A DNA stretch of 12,295 nt, taken from positions 1 to 12,295 of the forward strand of contig JAJXUF010000090.1 of the NCBI GenBank assembly GCA_021783175.1, written 5' to 3'. The translations under genes and the position numbers were made by a program. This document shows, one piece after another, positions 1-5,884 of the stretch; position 1 is the first letter of the stretch; every line of letters begins with the position of its first letter. The notes under the pieces were generated by a model, which was not told the origin of the DNA, did not search any database, and worked only from the letters and a program-made list of their open reading frames with translations. This DNA is from Pseudomonadota bacterium (GTDB taxonomy: Bacteria > Pseudomonadota > Gammaproteobacteria > Acidiferrobacterales > UBA6901).

Positions 1-47
1 GGAAGCCAGTGATGAAAAAAAGCACAGGAAAGGTCAGAAACGTCACA

Positions 48-65
48 ATCCTCCGAATGGAGGAT
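48..65. repeat. Short perfect inverted repeat near left edge
   Basis: Seven bases (48-54) are followed by a 4-base loop and their exact reverse complement (59-65). There is no T-run on either side, so it is not a classical terminator. It lies beyond the 3' end of adk, in sequence with no convincing gene. It may be a chance hairpin or the trailing structure of a gene outside the window. Confidence 0.3.
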
Positions 66-120
66 GCGAGACTATATCCGCATTGCGCGGCAAAGGCTAG
101 TGATTTCTTGTCCTAGGGCA

Positions 121-169
121 GGAGAGGGCTGTGCACCAGTGCAACGGGAAGCGTGGCGCACAGCTCTCC
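121..169 (-). terminator. Possible hairpin terminator downstream of adk
   Basis: Read on the minus strand, the 12-base arm at 169-158 pairs with the arm at 134-121, giving 12 base pairs interrupted by a 2-base bulge, with a loop of about 23 bases. It begins 9 bases after the adk stop codon, where a terminator is expected. No T-run follows, so it is at best an imperfect terminator or a 3' end stabilising structure. Confidence 0.3.
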
Positions 170-178
170 GCCAACCAA

Positions 179-826
179 CTATGCGGCAAGTTTTGCCTTT
201 ATTGCGGCTATTACCACTTCACTGGACGTCGCATTCACAGTCAGCAGCAATCCTTCTTTTGCATAAAAGTCGATGAGCGGCGCGGTCTTTTTATTATAAG
301 TGTCGAGGCGGTGATTGATGGCTTCCTCGGTTTCGTCTTCGCGCTGCACCACGGGGCTGCCGCACTTGTCGCAGATGCCGCTTTTCTTGGGCGGCATGCT
401 TTTGACGTTGTAGATCGCCTGGCACTTCGCGTTGGAGCAGGTACGGCGGGTGGTTAGGCGGTCCAGGATCACGCTGCGCGGTACATCAATATTGACCGCC
501 AGGTCGAACTTGATACGGAGTTTGGCGAGCAATATTTTAAGCGCCTCGGCCTGCGGAATGGTCCGTGGGAAGCCGTCTAGCAGGAAACCCTTGGCACAAT
601 CCGGCTCCTGAAGACGCTTTTCCATGATTCCCATGATCAGTTCGTCTGGCACCAGGTCACCGCGCTTCATGTAGGCTTCGGCCTGCTTTCCAAGTTCGGT
701 GCCGGCCTGTACCGCACCGCGCAGAATGTCGCCCGTTGAAATCTGCACTGCGCCACTTTGCTGCATCAGTATCTTGGCGACGGTGCCCTTGCCGGCGCCC
801 GGCGCGCCTAACAGAATCAGTTTCAT
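179..826 (-). CDS. adk: Adenylate kinase
   Basis: Cytoplasmic nucleoside monophosphate kinase that interconverts ATP + AMP and 2 ADP, setting the adenylate balance. The 215-residue length is normal for the long (lid-containing) bacterial form. Visible motifs: P-loop GAPGAGKGT at 7-15, TGDILR at 31-36 with the AMP-binding Arg, DGFPRT at 84-89, and a lid domain with four cysteines (C130, C135, C152, C155) that should bind a structural zinc. The first cysteine pair is spaced C-x4-C rather than the more familiar C-x2-C. The reading frame stays open to 886, but the ATG at 826 has a GAGGAA ribosome binding site just upstream and gives the canonical MKLILLGAPG start, so I chose it. It is divergent from the ParB-like gene. 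The identification is secure. Confidence 0.97.
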   Translation of the reverse strand: MKLILLGAPGAGKGTVAKILMQQSGAVQISTGDILRGAVQAGTELGKQAEAYMKRGDLVPDELIMGIMEKRLQEPDCAKGFLLDGFPRTIPQAEALKILLAKLRIKFDLAVNIDVPRSVILDRLTTRRTCSNAKCQAIYNVKSMPPKKSGICDKCGSPVVQREDETEEAINHRLDTYNKKTAPLIDFYAKEGLLLTVNATSSEVVIAAIKAKLAA

Positions 827-969
827 GCCATTTCCTCGATAAATAAAGTAGATGAAATCCTGTCGATCCCAGTCAAAGTGGCGCATTTTGCCTTGTCGCT
901 ACCATATCGATCAACTGGAAAGTGCATATTTCCTGGCAACGATGGCGGTTAGTACTGTGAAGGAGACAA

Positions 970-1038
970 ATGACCAAAACCGGTCCTACGGTCGGAAGTG
1001 GATGTGCTACCAGCTTAATGTCCGATTTCCCCCCGTAA
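970..1038 (+). CDS. Possible 22-residue leader peptide or gene remnant
   Basis: An ATG at 970 is preceded at ideal distance by a strong ribosome binding site (AAGGAG, 960-965). It opens a 22-codon frame ending in TAA at 1036-1038, 28 bases before the ParB-like gene. The peptide starts MTKTGPTVGSGCATS and ends MSDFPP, with no recognisable domain or attenuator-like codon run. The ribosome binding site is better than that of the following gene. It could be a translated leader, a genuine small protein, or the 5' stump of a gene whose remainder was replaced by the insertion that brought the ParB-like gene. I cannot choose between these from sequence alone. Confidence 0.3.
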   Translation: MTKTGPTVGSGCATSLMSDFPP

Positions 1039-1066
1039 TTTCTGACTTTTCGTTACACTTAGAGCG

Positions 1067-2080
1067 ATGGCAACCAGGAAAACACCCAAATCGCGCTTGA
1101 GAAAAGCTGCAGGAACTGCGGCCCGAAAAAGGTTGAAGCCGCGTTCACAAAAGCGCGGACTAACCGCTGCTGATATGTTGCTGACTCCAGATACGCCGGA
1201 ACTTGCGCCTCTAGCGGTGCGTTTGCGCGAAATCGGTGGAACTGTAATTGGCGCATATCGTGAACCCCTGTCAGGGCAGTCGCTGTTGCTTGCAGCCGTG
1301 CCCTTGGCAGCGGTGCAGCCGACTCCGTTCCAACGCGATTTGTCGCCGACCCATACGAAACGTTTGGCGCAAAAGATTGAAGAGGCTGGATTGTTTCTTG
1401 ATCCAATCATCGTCGTGCGCGGATCGGACGATAAGTTGTGGACGCCCAATGGACGGCACAGGCTGGCTGCTGCCAAGGTGCTTGGCTTGCGCCAGATCAC
1501 AGTTTTGGTGTCACCCGACGAGGAATTGGCTTTCCGTATTCTCGCCCTGAATACTGAAAAGGCGCATAACCTCAAGGACCGCAGTCTCGAAGCGATACGC
1601 ATGGCTCGTGAACTGGCCGGGCGCAATCCGCGCGCCAAGGAAACTGACTTTGCCGCCCAGTTCGAGGCGCCAGAATTACTGACTCTCGGACTGGTCTATG
1701 AGAATAACAGCCGATTTGCTGGTGGCGCATACAGCTCGTTCTTAAAGAAGCTCGATCGCTTCAGTGAGCGCGGCCTAGCGGCGAGCCTGCGGGAGCGCGA
1801 AGGATATGCCGCACGGATTGCCGAGATCGATACAGAAGTAAAACGCATCATTACGGGGCTTAAGGCAATCGGATTCAACTCGCCGTACCTGCGCAACTAT
1901 GTTGTGGCACGCATCAACCCGGTGCGGTTTCATCGAACCGGGAAAGTCAAAAGCAAGCCGCCGATGAAGCTCCCTGCGGCGCTGACACGAATGGCTGCGG
2001 CAGCGCGCAAGTTCGATTTGGGGTCGGTCAGATCAGGGGAGTTGGCATTGGTTGCGGCAATTTCCGGAAATGACGAATAG
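1067..2080 (+). CDS. ParB/Srx-fold nuclease-like domain protein (orphan ParB-like)
   Basis: 337 residues. The first 30 or so are very rich in Lys and Arg, suggesting nucleic acid contact. Residues about 76-150 match the ParB N-terminal (ParB/Srx) fold: a PxxFQR element at 85-90, a helix with LAQKIEEAG at 100-108, the PIIV strand at 113-116, and the signature NGRHRLAAAK at 128-137, corresponding to the ParB box that binds nucleotide in true ParB proteins. The C-terminal 190 residues are mostly helical and not recognisable; I do not see a clear ParB helix-turn-helix. No parA lies next to it, so a role in chromosome partitioning is unlikely. It may be an accessory DNA-binding or nucleotide-dependent regulator. 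The ATG at 1067 has only a weak purine-rich element (AGAG) in front. The fold call is firm but the function is unknown. Confidence 0.75.
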   Translation: MATRKTPKSRLRKAAGTAARKRLKPRSQKRGLTAADMLLTPDTPELAPLAVRLREIGGTVIGAYREPLSGQSLLLAAVPLAAVQPTPFQRDLSPTHTKRLAQKIEEAGLFLDPIIVVRGSDDKLWTPNGRHRLAAAKVLGLRQITVLVSPDEELAFRILALNTEKAHNLKDRSLEAIRMARELAGRNPRAKETDFAAQFEAPELLTLGLVYENNSRFAGGAYSSFLKKLDRFSERGLAASLREREGYAARIAEIDTEVKRIITGLKAIGFNSPYLRNYVVARINPVRFHRTGKVKSKPPMKLPAALTRMAAAARKFDLGSVRSGELALVAAISGNDE

Positions 2081-2209
2081 CAGCGGCCGCTGTCTCACGG
2101 ATTTAGGTCTGTGTGTGCCCAATTTTGACGCCAGGGAGCGGAGTAATCGGTTGCGCCCCGTTGTTCTGGTAGACTAGTTATTTGCGTTCCACATCGGTGA
2201 GGGTTATCC

Positions 2210-2521
2210 ATGACACAGGCCGAAGCCGACCCGGACGAGGTGTTCGATAAGGCGTTTCATCGCGCGGTTGACCTGGGCAACCGACTGGCCAATGACGACC
2301 AAGGGGCGGATCTATGGGACATTGCCGATGGTCTATTGGCAGGCGCTATCCAGTACTGGCTTTATTCGCGCCAACCCTGTGGTGACGTGCGCTGCGACGA
2401 CTGCGCATCTATCAGTACGGCTGAGCGGCGCTTAATAGAATTGCAGAAACTCACCAAGCAACTTGCTGAGGAAAGCGAATACTACCACTCGCCTCTTGAC
2501 GTCAACGCCGGTCGTGCCTGA
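2210..2521 (+). CDS. Small conserved-looking hypothetical protein with a cysteine cluster
   Basis: 103 residues, acidic at the start (MTQAEADPDEVFDKAF), soluble, with no signal peptide or membrane segment. A hydrophobic helix around 40-52 (DGLLAGAIQYWLY) is followed by C57-x4-C62-x2-C65, a possible metal or redox cluster. A charged helix at 70-92 (ERRLIELQKLTKQLAEE) could form a coiled coil. GAGG lies about 8 bases before the ATG. It stands alone, 129 bases after the ParB-like gene on the same strand, and could be co-transcribed with it. I do not recognise the family. Confidence 0.65.
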   Translation: MTQAEADPDEVFDKAFHRAVDLGNRLANDDQGADLWDIADGLLAGAIQYWLYSRQPCGDVRCDDCASISTAERRLIELQKLTKQLAEESEYYHSPLDVNAGRA

Positions 2522-2537
2522 ATTCCATTAGATCTGG

Positions 2538-2570
2538 CCATGCCAGCAAAGAACCCCCGGGGCCGCATGG
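2538..2570. repeat. Stem-loop just downstream of the 103-residue ORF
   Basis: CCATGC at 2538-2543 pairs with GCATGG at 2565-2570, and an inner palindrome CCCCGGGG lies at 2555-2562. It sits 16 bases after the stop codon of the small Cys-containing protein. No T-run follows, so a terminator role is only possible. Confidence 0.3.
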
Positions 2571-2897
2571 AGTAAGCGGTTAGGCAGCGCGAGTCGGAAC
2601 CGTCCTCCCGGGCGCGGTAGCATGACGGAATTATTTGTACGAAACATCAAGACTGGCTTGGTCTTACGCTTGATCCAGCGCGGAATATGGCCTCAGTAGT
2701 TATCGGTCACGCTCCGTTGCGAAGCGCATCGCCAATACCCCATAGGAATTTTAGACGTCAATTCTCTTCACGATCGGCAAGCTGCGATTTCAACTAGCCC
2801 TGACGCAGTCCGTTTTTATCTAAGTGGTTATTCACTTCAGGCATGCTAAGAAGCGATGCCTTGAACTCGATCTTTAAGTTGCGATACGTCAACTCGG

Positions 2898-2937
2898 TTG
2901 GCACCTGCCAAGGTGTAGCGGAATAACTGGCGCCAGT
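2898..2937. repeat. Two adjacent perfect palindromes
   Basis: TTGGCACCTGCCAA (2898-2911) and ACTGGCGCCAGT (2926-2937) are each perfectly self-complementary and are separated by 14 bases. The second is followed at once by another GGCGCC. Two palindromes this close can be paired operator half-sites or part of a structured RNA. No adjacent gene indicates which. Confidence 0.4.
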
Positions 2938-2974
2938 GGCGCCGTTAGCATTGGGTTGGACTACCCCTTCCGCA

Positions 2975-3009
2975 TGGCGGCGTCAAAGCGCTTAACGATA
3001 ACGCCGCCA
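2975..3009. repeat. Nine-base stem-loop with nested palindrome
   Basis: TGGCGGCGT (2975-2983) and ACGCCGCCA (3001-3009) are exact reverse complements around a 17-base loop. The loop itself contains the palindrome AAGCGCTT (2986-2993). The stem is GC-rich and would be stable as RNA or as a cruciform. There is no T-run. Confidence 0.4.
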
Positions 3010-3256
3010 ACGTAAAACCGGTTGCTAGTAAAGCGCGAACCCGGATCGATCGAATCGTCTAATAACCGTGCTAGTCAGTGCCACTGCAGGTTCCGGACGT
3101 TCGAGAGTAGAAGGAACGTGAACCCACGATCGGCAGGCGCCTGATATTGCCCGGTGGCATCCAGAGTGTGCGGCGATACCGGGTTCATTTTGCGACCGCC
3201 GAGAGTTTCAGCGGCGATTTTAATACGGGAAGTTGCACTGAATTCTCAATGGCGTC

Positions 3257-3388
3257 ATGCCAGCGAGAACCATCGATTTGGAAGATGGATTACTGCATGT
3301 GGTTGAAATGAGACGGGCCATGGCCGTTAAGTCGATGCAGGATGGTATGGGTTATTTGAGCCAGAGCATGCACCGCAATGTTGCATGA
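3257..3388 (+). CDS. Doubtful 43-residue small ORF
   Basis: The frame runs from ATG at 3257 to TGA at 3386-3388, encoding a peptide beginning MPARTIDLEDGLLHVVEMRR, with a Met-rich second half. There is no ribosome binding site upstream and no recognised family. It overlaps the opposite-strand ghost frame only at its edge. Listed because the gap otherwise lacks genes; chance is the more likely explanation. Confidence 0.12.
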   Translation: MPARTIDLEDGLLHVVEMRRAMAVKSMQDGMGYLSQSMHRNVA

Positions 3389-3408
3389 CATTATATTTAG
3401 TCTTAGTA

Positions 3409-3465
3409 TTACATTTGTGTTACAGATCAATACATTACAATGTTATAAAGTACTAATGTAACACA
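3409..3465. promoter_or_regulatory. AT-rich block of nested inverted repeats, possible regulator site
   Basis: TGTGTTAC (3416-3423) and GTAACACA (3458-3465) are perfect inverted repeats. ACATTACAATGT (3432-3443) is a second palindrome inside them. TTACATT (3409-3415) and AATGTAA (3455-3461) form a further inverted pair. The shared TTACA/TGTAA core repeats several times in an island clearly more AT-rich than its surroundings. It lies about 250 bases upstream of the oxidase operon, so it could be a distal operator or an upstream promoter region. No good -35/-10 pair is evident. Confidence 0.35.
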
Positions 3466-3712
3466 GGTTGTTTTTCGGTTTTTCCCCAGTTAGACGCGTC
3501 TATCGCGAATCCTGTGATGCACCGGTTCGAGCCAGATCGGTGCGTTATGGGCGGCTGGGGTGTACTCAAAATAATAATTTGGAAATTTCTGTCCTCCGGT
3601 TTTGTGTCGGGATGTTGCGAACGGGTTAACGCTACCTGTTCGTAAGGATATGGACCCCGGGGGTTAGCAAGCCAATTGTTACCAAAAAATTAATACGCAC
3701 TAGGAGAAATGG

Positions 3713-4714
3713 ATGAAACGAAGAAACTTCCTCAAGCTGGGAGGAGCCGGTGTGGCCGGTGCCGTCGCGGTGGGCACAGGACTGCTGTCCTGGACCGCTC
3801 GAGCCCGCGCCACATCGATTGTGCAAACTTATTACATTACGTCGGGGAGCATCGCCCAGGGGGATGGTGCCAGTGTCTACTTTGAAGGATTTAGTAGCTC
3901 GGAAACCGGTCTGGATGTCCCGGCAAAACCCTTCATCGTGCAAGAGGGTGACAATGTTAGTGTGACAATCATCAACACACTTTCTCAGAGCCACAGCTTT
4001 GTCATTGACGGCGTAGTAAACAGTGGACCGATTGCTGCAGGGAAAATCGTGACTGTGAGCTTCACCGCTCCTCAAGCTGGTTCGTACTTCTTTTACGACG
4101 CCCTCAATGCCCCATACAACCGTTTAGTAGGACTACATGGCGGCATGGCCGTAATGCCGAGCGGCATCTCCAACCAGCTATATGCCGGAAGTCCCACCTT
4201 CGTACAGCAATATTTCTGGGTGTTCAATGACATTGACCCGACTTGGAATAGTGCCATCCAGAAAGGAATAACGCCGACGACCGCCTACACACCCAAGTAC
4301 TTCACCATTAACGGTCTTGGAGCGCGCCCGCCAGGCGCGCCTGACGCTGGCAATCCAGATGTAGACGCTATGAGCAATTTAAAAACAAGGCTGCAGGGAA
4401 GCGTTGGCGATCGCACTTTGATTCGTGTGTTCAATGCCGGGCAAGGCACCAACTCTGTTCACTGGCATGGAAATCATGTGGAGTGGCTGACGCAAAACGG
4501 ACAAATCCGCCCCGCCATCTGGCTCAAAGATGCTGTTCCGCTTCGCGGAAACATGGGATCAATCGATGTGATCTACCCTTTTTCGGCGCCGCCCGATGCC
4601 TATCCGCCGGTAACTACCGGCATTTATCCGATGCATCTGCACAATGAAATGACCCAGACAAGTGGCGGCGGCCTGTATCTGTTTGGGGCTTTGACCGACA
4701 TCGAATTCGCATAA
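3713..4714 (+). CDS. Tat-exported double-cupredoxin protein, multicopper oxidase subunit with histidine motifs 1 and 2
   Basis: 333 residues. The N-terminus MKRRNFLKLG is a twin-arginine signal (RRxFLK at 3-8) followed by a hydrophobic stretch and a likely cleavage site after ARA (31-33). The mature protein has two cupredoxin domains, about 36-150 and 195-333. Domain 1 keeps H94 and a GLHGGM loop (140-145) but has tyrosine and aspartate (YFFYD, 125-129) where a type 1 copper cysteine would be, so it should not hold blue copper. Domain 2 carries VHWHG (H250, H252) and MHLH (H308, H310) followed by GGGLYLFGAL, matching histidine motifs 1 and 2 of multicopper oxidases. No HCH motif or T1 cysteine is present, so it cannot be a complete oxidase alone. 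AGGAGA (3702-3707) precedes the ATG. It ends with two stop codons and is followed 12 bases later by its partner gene. The substrate is unknown. Confidence 0.88.
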   Translation: MKRRNFLKLGGAGVAGAVAVGTGLLSWTARARATSIVQTYYITSGSIAQGDGASVYFEGFSSSETGLDVPAKPFIVQEGDNVSVTIINTLSQSHSFVIDGVVNSGPIAAGKIVTVSFTAPQAGSYFFYDALNAPYNRLVGLHGGMAVMPSGISNQLYAGSPTFVQQYFWVFNDIDPTWNSAIQKGITPTTAYTPKYFTINGLGARPPGAPDAGNPDVDAMSNLKTRLQGSVGDRTLIRVFNAGQGTNSVHWHGNHVEWLTQNGQIRPAIWLKDAVPLRGNMGSIDVIYPFSAPPDAYPPVTTGIYPMHLHNEMTQTSGGGLYLFGALTDIEFA

Positions 4715-4726
4715 TAAGGGGGAACC

Positions 4727-5761
4727 ATGTCAAGCATGTCAAACACCAGTATGCTCGGTGGCGTACCTGAGGCCACCTTCGATAACGCCTGCTATGTCTA
4801 TCCCGGGGCGCCGCCTACACCTGGCATCGTGACGCCAGATATTGCGTTCTCGCGCGGTATTTACATGAACGGATCTATCACTATGGATGACGGTAAAGTG
4901 GTAGCGATCTGGGGCTTTACTGACACAGCCGTCAATGGCGGAAGCGGAGGTGGCGGCATGGGGGGTGGGACTACTTTTCCGTCGCCAGCAATTCGTGTAA
5001 CGGAAGGGCAGATCGTGCACACCACGCTGAGTGTCAACATGTGTATGTGTCTGCACACGATTCATCATCACGGCATTGAGCCTGCGTGGCAGAACGACGG
5101 CGTTGGGCATATTTCCTGGGACGTGGACGGCACCTATACCTACCAGTGGAAGGCGCATCAAGCCGGTACCTATTTCTACCATTGCCATGTGAATACCGTA
5201 CTGCACGCCGAAATGGGTATGTACGGCGCACTCATCGTGGACCCTCAACCGAACCCCAATGATCCGCCGGGAACGAAACGTGTTTTCGCCAATGGGCCTG
5301 CCTATGACCTCGAGGCGATCTGGGTGCTTGATGATATCGATTCAAATTGGCATACCCTTCCGTGGTACGCAGGTACCTGCGGCGGAGATGTAGGCCTGAA
5401 CAATTTCCAGCCGGATTATTTCATCATCACCGGCGTCGATGGCGCCAAGTCCGCGTTGACCGCTCCGGGCGTAGCGGTAACGATGAGCGTTGGTCAGACA
5501 CTGCTCGTACGTTACGTTAACGCCGGCTATTTTCCGCAACATGCGGATTTCGGCGGTTTGGAGGTAAACGTCGTCGCTTCTGACGGACGGCCGCTGCCTA
5601 GCGCGATGCAAGTCACCAGCATGGACACGACATCGGCCGAGCGCTATGACTGCCTCATCAATCCGTCCAAGACCGGCACCTACACAGTGGTATTTACATT
5701 CAAGCACTGGATTACCGGTGTGGAAGTCGGTACGGCAAGGACGACGATAACCGTGACCTGA
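4727..5761 (+). CDS. Double-cupredoxin protein, multicopper oxidase subunit with motifs 3 and 4 and the type 1 copper site
   Basis: 344 residues in two cupredoxin domains, about 55-175 and 225-344. Domain 1 has HTIHHHG (H110, H113, H115), matching motif 3 (HxxHxH), and YHCHVNTVLHAEMGM (H152, C153, H154, H160, M165), matching motif 4. H110, C153, H160 and M165 are the expected type 1 copper ligands, and H113, H115, H152 and H154 belong to a trinuclear centre. The cysteine-to-histidine spacing is two residues longer than in common laccases (HCHxxxH). Domain 2 shows no copper motif. A Gly-rich loop lies at 71-81 and an MCMC at 105-108. There is no signal peptide, and an in-frame TAA at 4715-4717 excludes a longer start. 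AAGGGGG lies just before the ATG. It complements the upstream protein, which has motifs 1 and 2 and the Tat leader, so I infer one heteromeric periplasmic oxidase. Confidence 0.88.
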   Translation: MSSMSNTSMLGGVPEATFDNACYVYPGAPPTPGIVTPDIAFSRGIYMNGSITMDDGKVVAIWGFTDTAVNGGSGGGGMGGGTTFPSPAIRVTEGQIVHTTLSVNMCMCLHTIHHHGIEPAWQNDGVGHISWDVDGTYTYQWKAHQAGTYFYHCHVNTVLHAEMGMYGALIVDPQPNPNDPPGTKRVFANGPAYDLEAIWVLDDIDSNWHTLPWYAGTCGGDVGLNNFQPDYFIITGVDGAKSALTAPGVAVTMSVGQTLLVRYVNAGYFPQHADFGGLEVNVVASDGRPLPSAMQVTSMDTTSAERYDCLINPSKTGTYTVVFTFKHWITGVEVGTARTTITVT

Positions 5762-5786
5762 TTGAGACAAGGCTGGTGTTGTCAGG

Positions 5787-5812
5787 AGGGGGGCATGCGC
5801 CCCCCTTTTTTT
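5787..5812 (+). terminator. Intrinsic terminator of the oxidase operon
   Basis: GGGGGG (5788-5793) pairs with CCCCCC (5800-5805), extended by an inner C-G pair around a 4-base loop, and is followed by seven T (5806-5812). It lies 26 bases after the stop codon of the second oxidase gene. This is a textbook Rho-independent terminator for the plus strand. On the minus strand no T-run follows, so it is not clearly bidirectional. Confidence 0.92.
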
Positions 5813-5884
5813 AGGCCAGCAACTTGGTTGGCGACCGAAATGCTACGGCTTCTGTCAAAGCGCGTCGTATGGTGTGAAAGCGAG

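Larger units (their letters stand above)
2522..3712. other. 1.19-kb gene-poor region with palindromes and decayed-looking sequence
   Basis: No open frame of ordinary length with a ribosome binding site exists on either strand. The stretch contains several perfect palindromes (2898-2911, 2926-2937, 3316-3325), stem-loops (2538-2570, 2975-3009, 3367-3387, 3519-3543) and an AT-rich block (about 3388-3480). The last 230 bases must contain the promoter and leader of the oxidase operon. One minus-strand frame (2961-3239) has only a single internal stop and protein-like composition, which may be a gene relic or chance. I found no tRNA, insertion sequence end or CRISPR repeat here. Confidence 0.7.

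Noticed and set aside
64..457. Plus-strand frames of 70 and 108 codons at the left edge
   Set aside because: They largely overlap the adk coding region on the other strand and show no recognisable protein features.
1015..1638. 207-codon minus-strand frame opposite the ParB-like gene
   Set aside because: Its composition is biased to Arg/Ser/Ala, as expected of antisense shadow. The plus-strand frame has a clear ParB fold.
2574..2590. GTTAGGC near 2579 as an integron attC core
   Set aside because: There is no matching RYYYAAC partner at the right distance and no integrase gene. One heptamer is expected by chance.
3519..3543. GGTTCGAGCC-containing hairpin resembling a tRNA T-arm (possible tRNA or attachment site)
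   Set aside because: The stem is 6 base pairs with a 13-base loop rather than 5 plus 7, and there is no matching acceptor, D-arm or anticodon arm nearby.
4739..5770. Minus-strand frames of 142 and 169 codons opposite oxidase subunit B
   Set aside because: They are antisense to a gene with all expected copper motifs, with no domain of their own.
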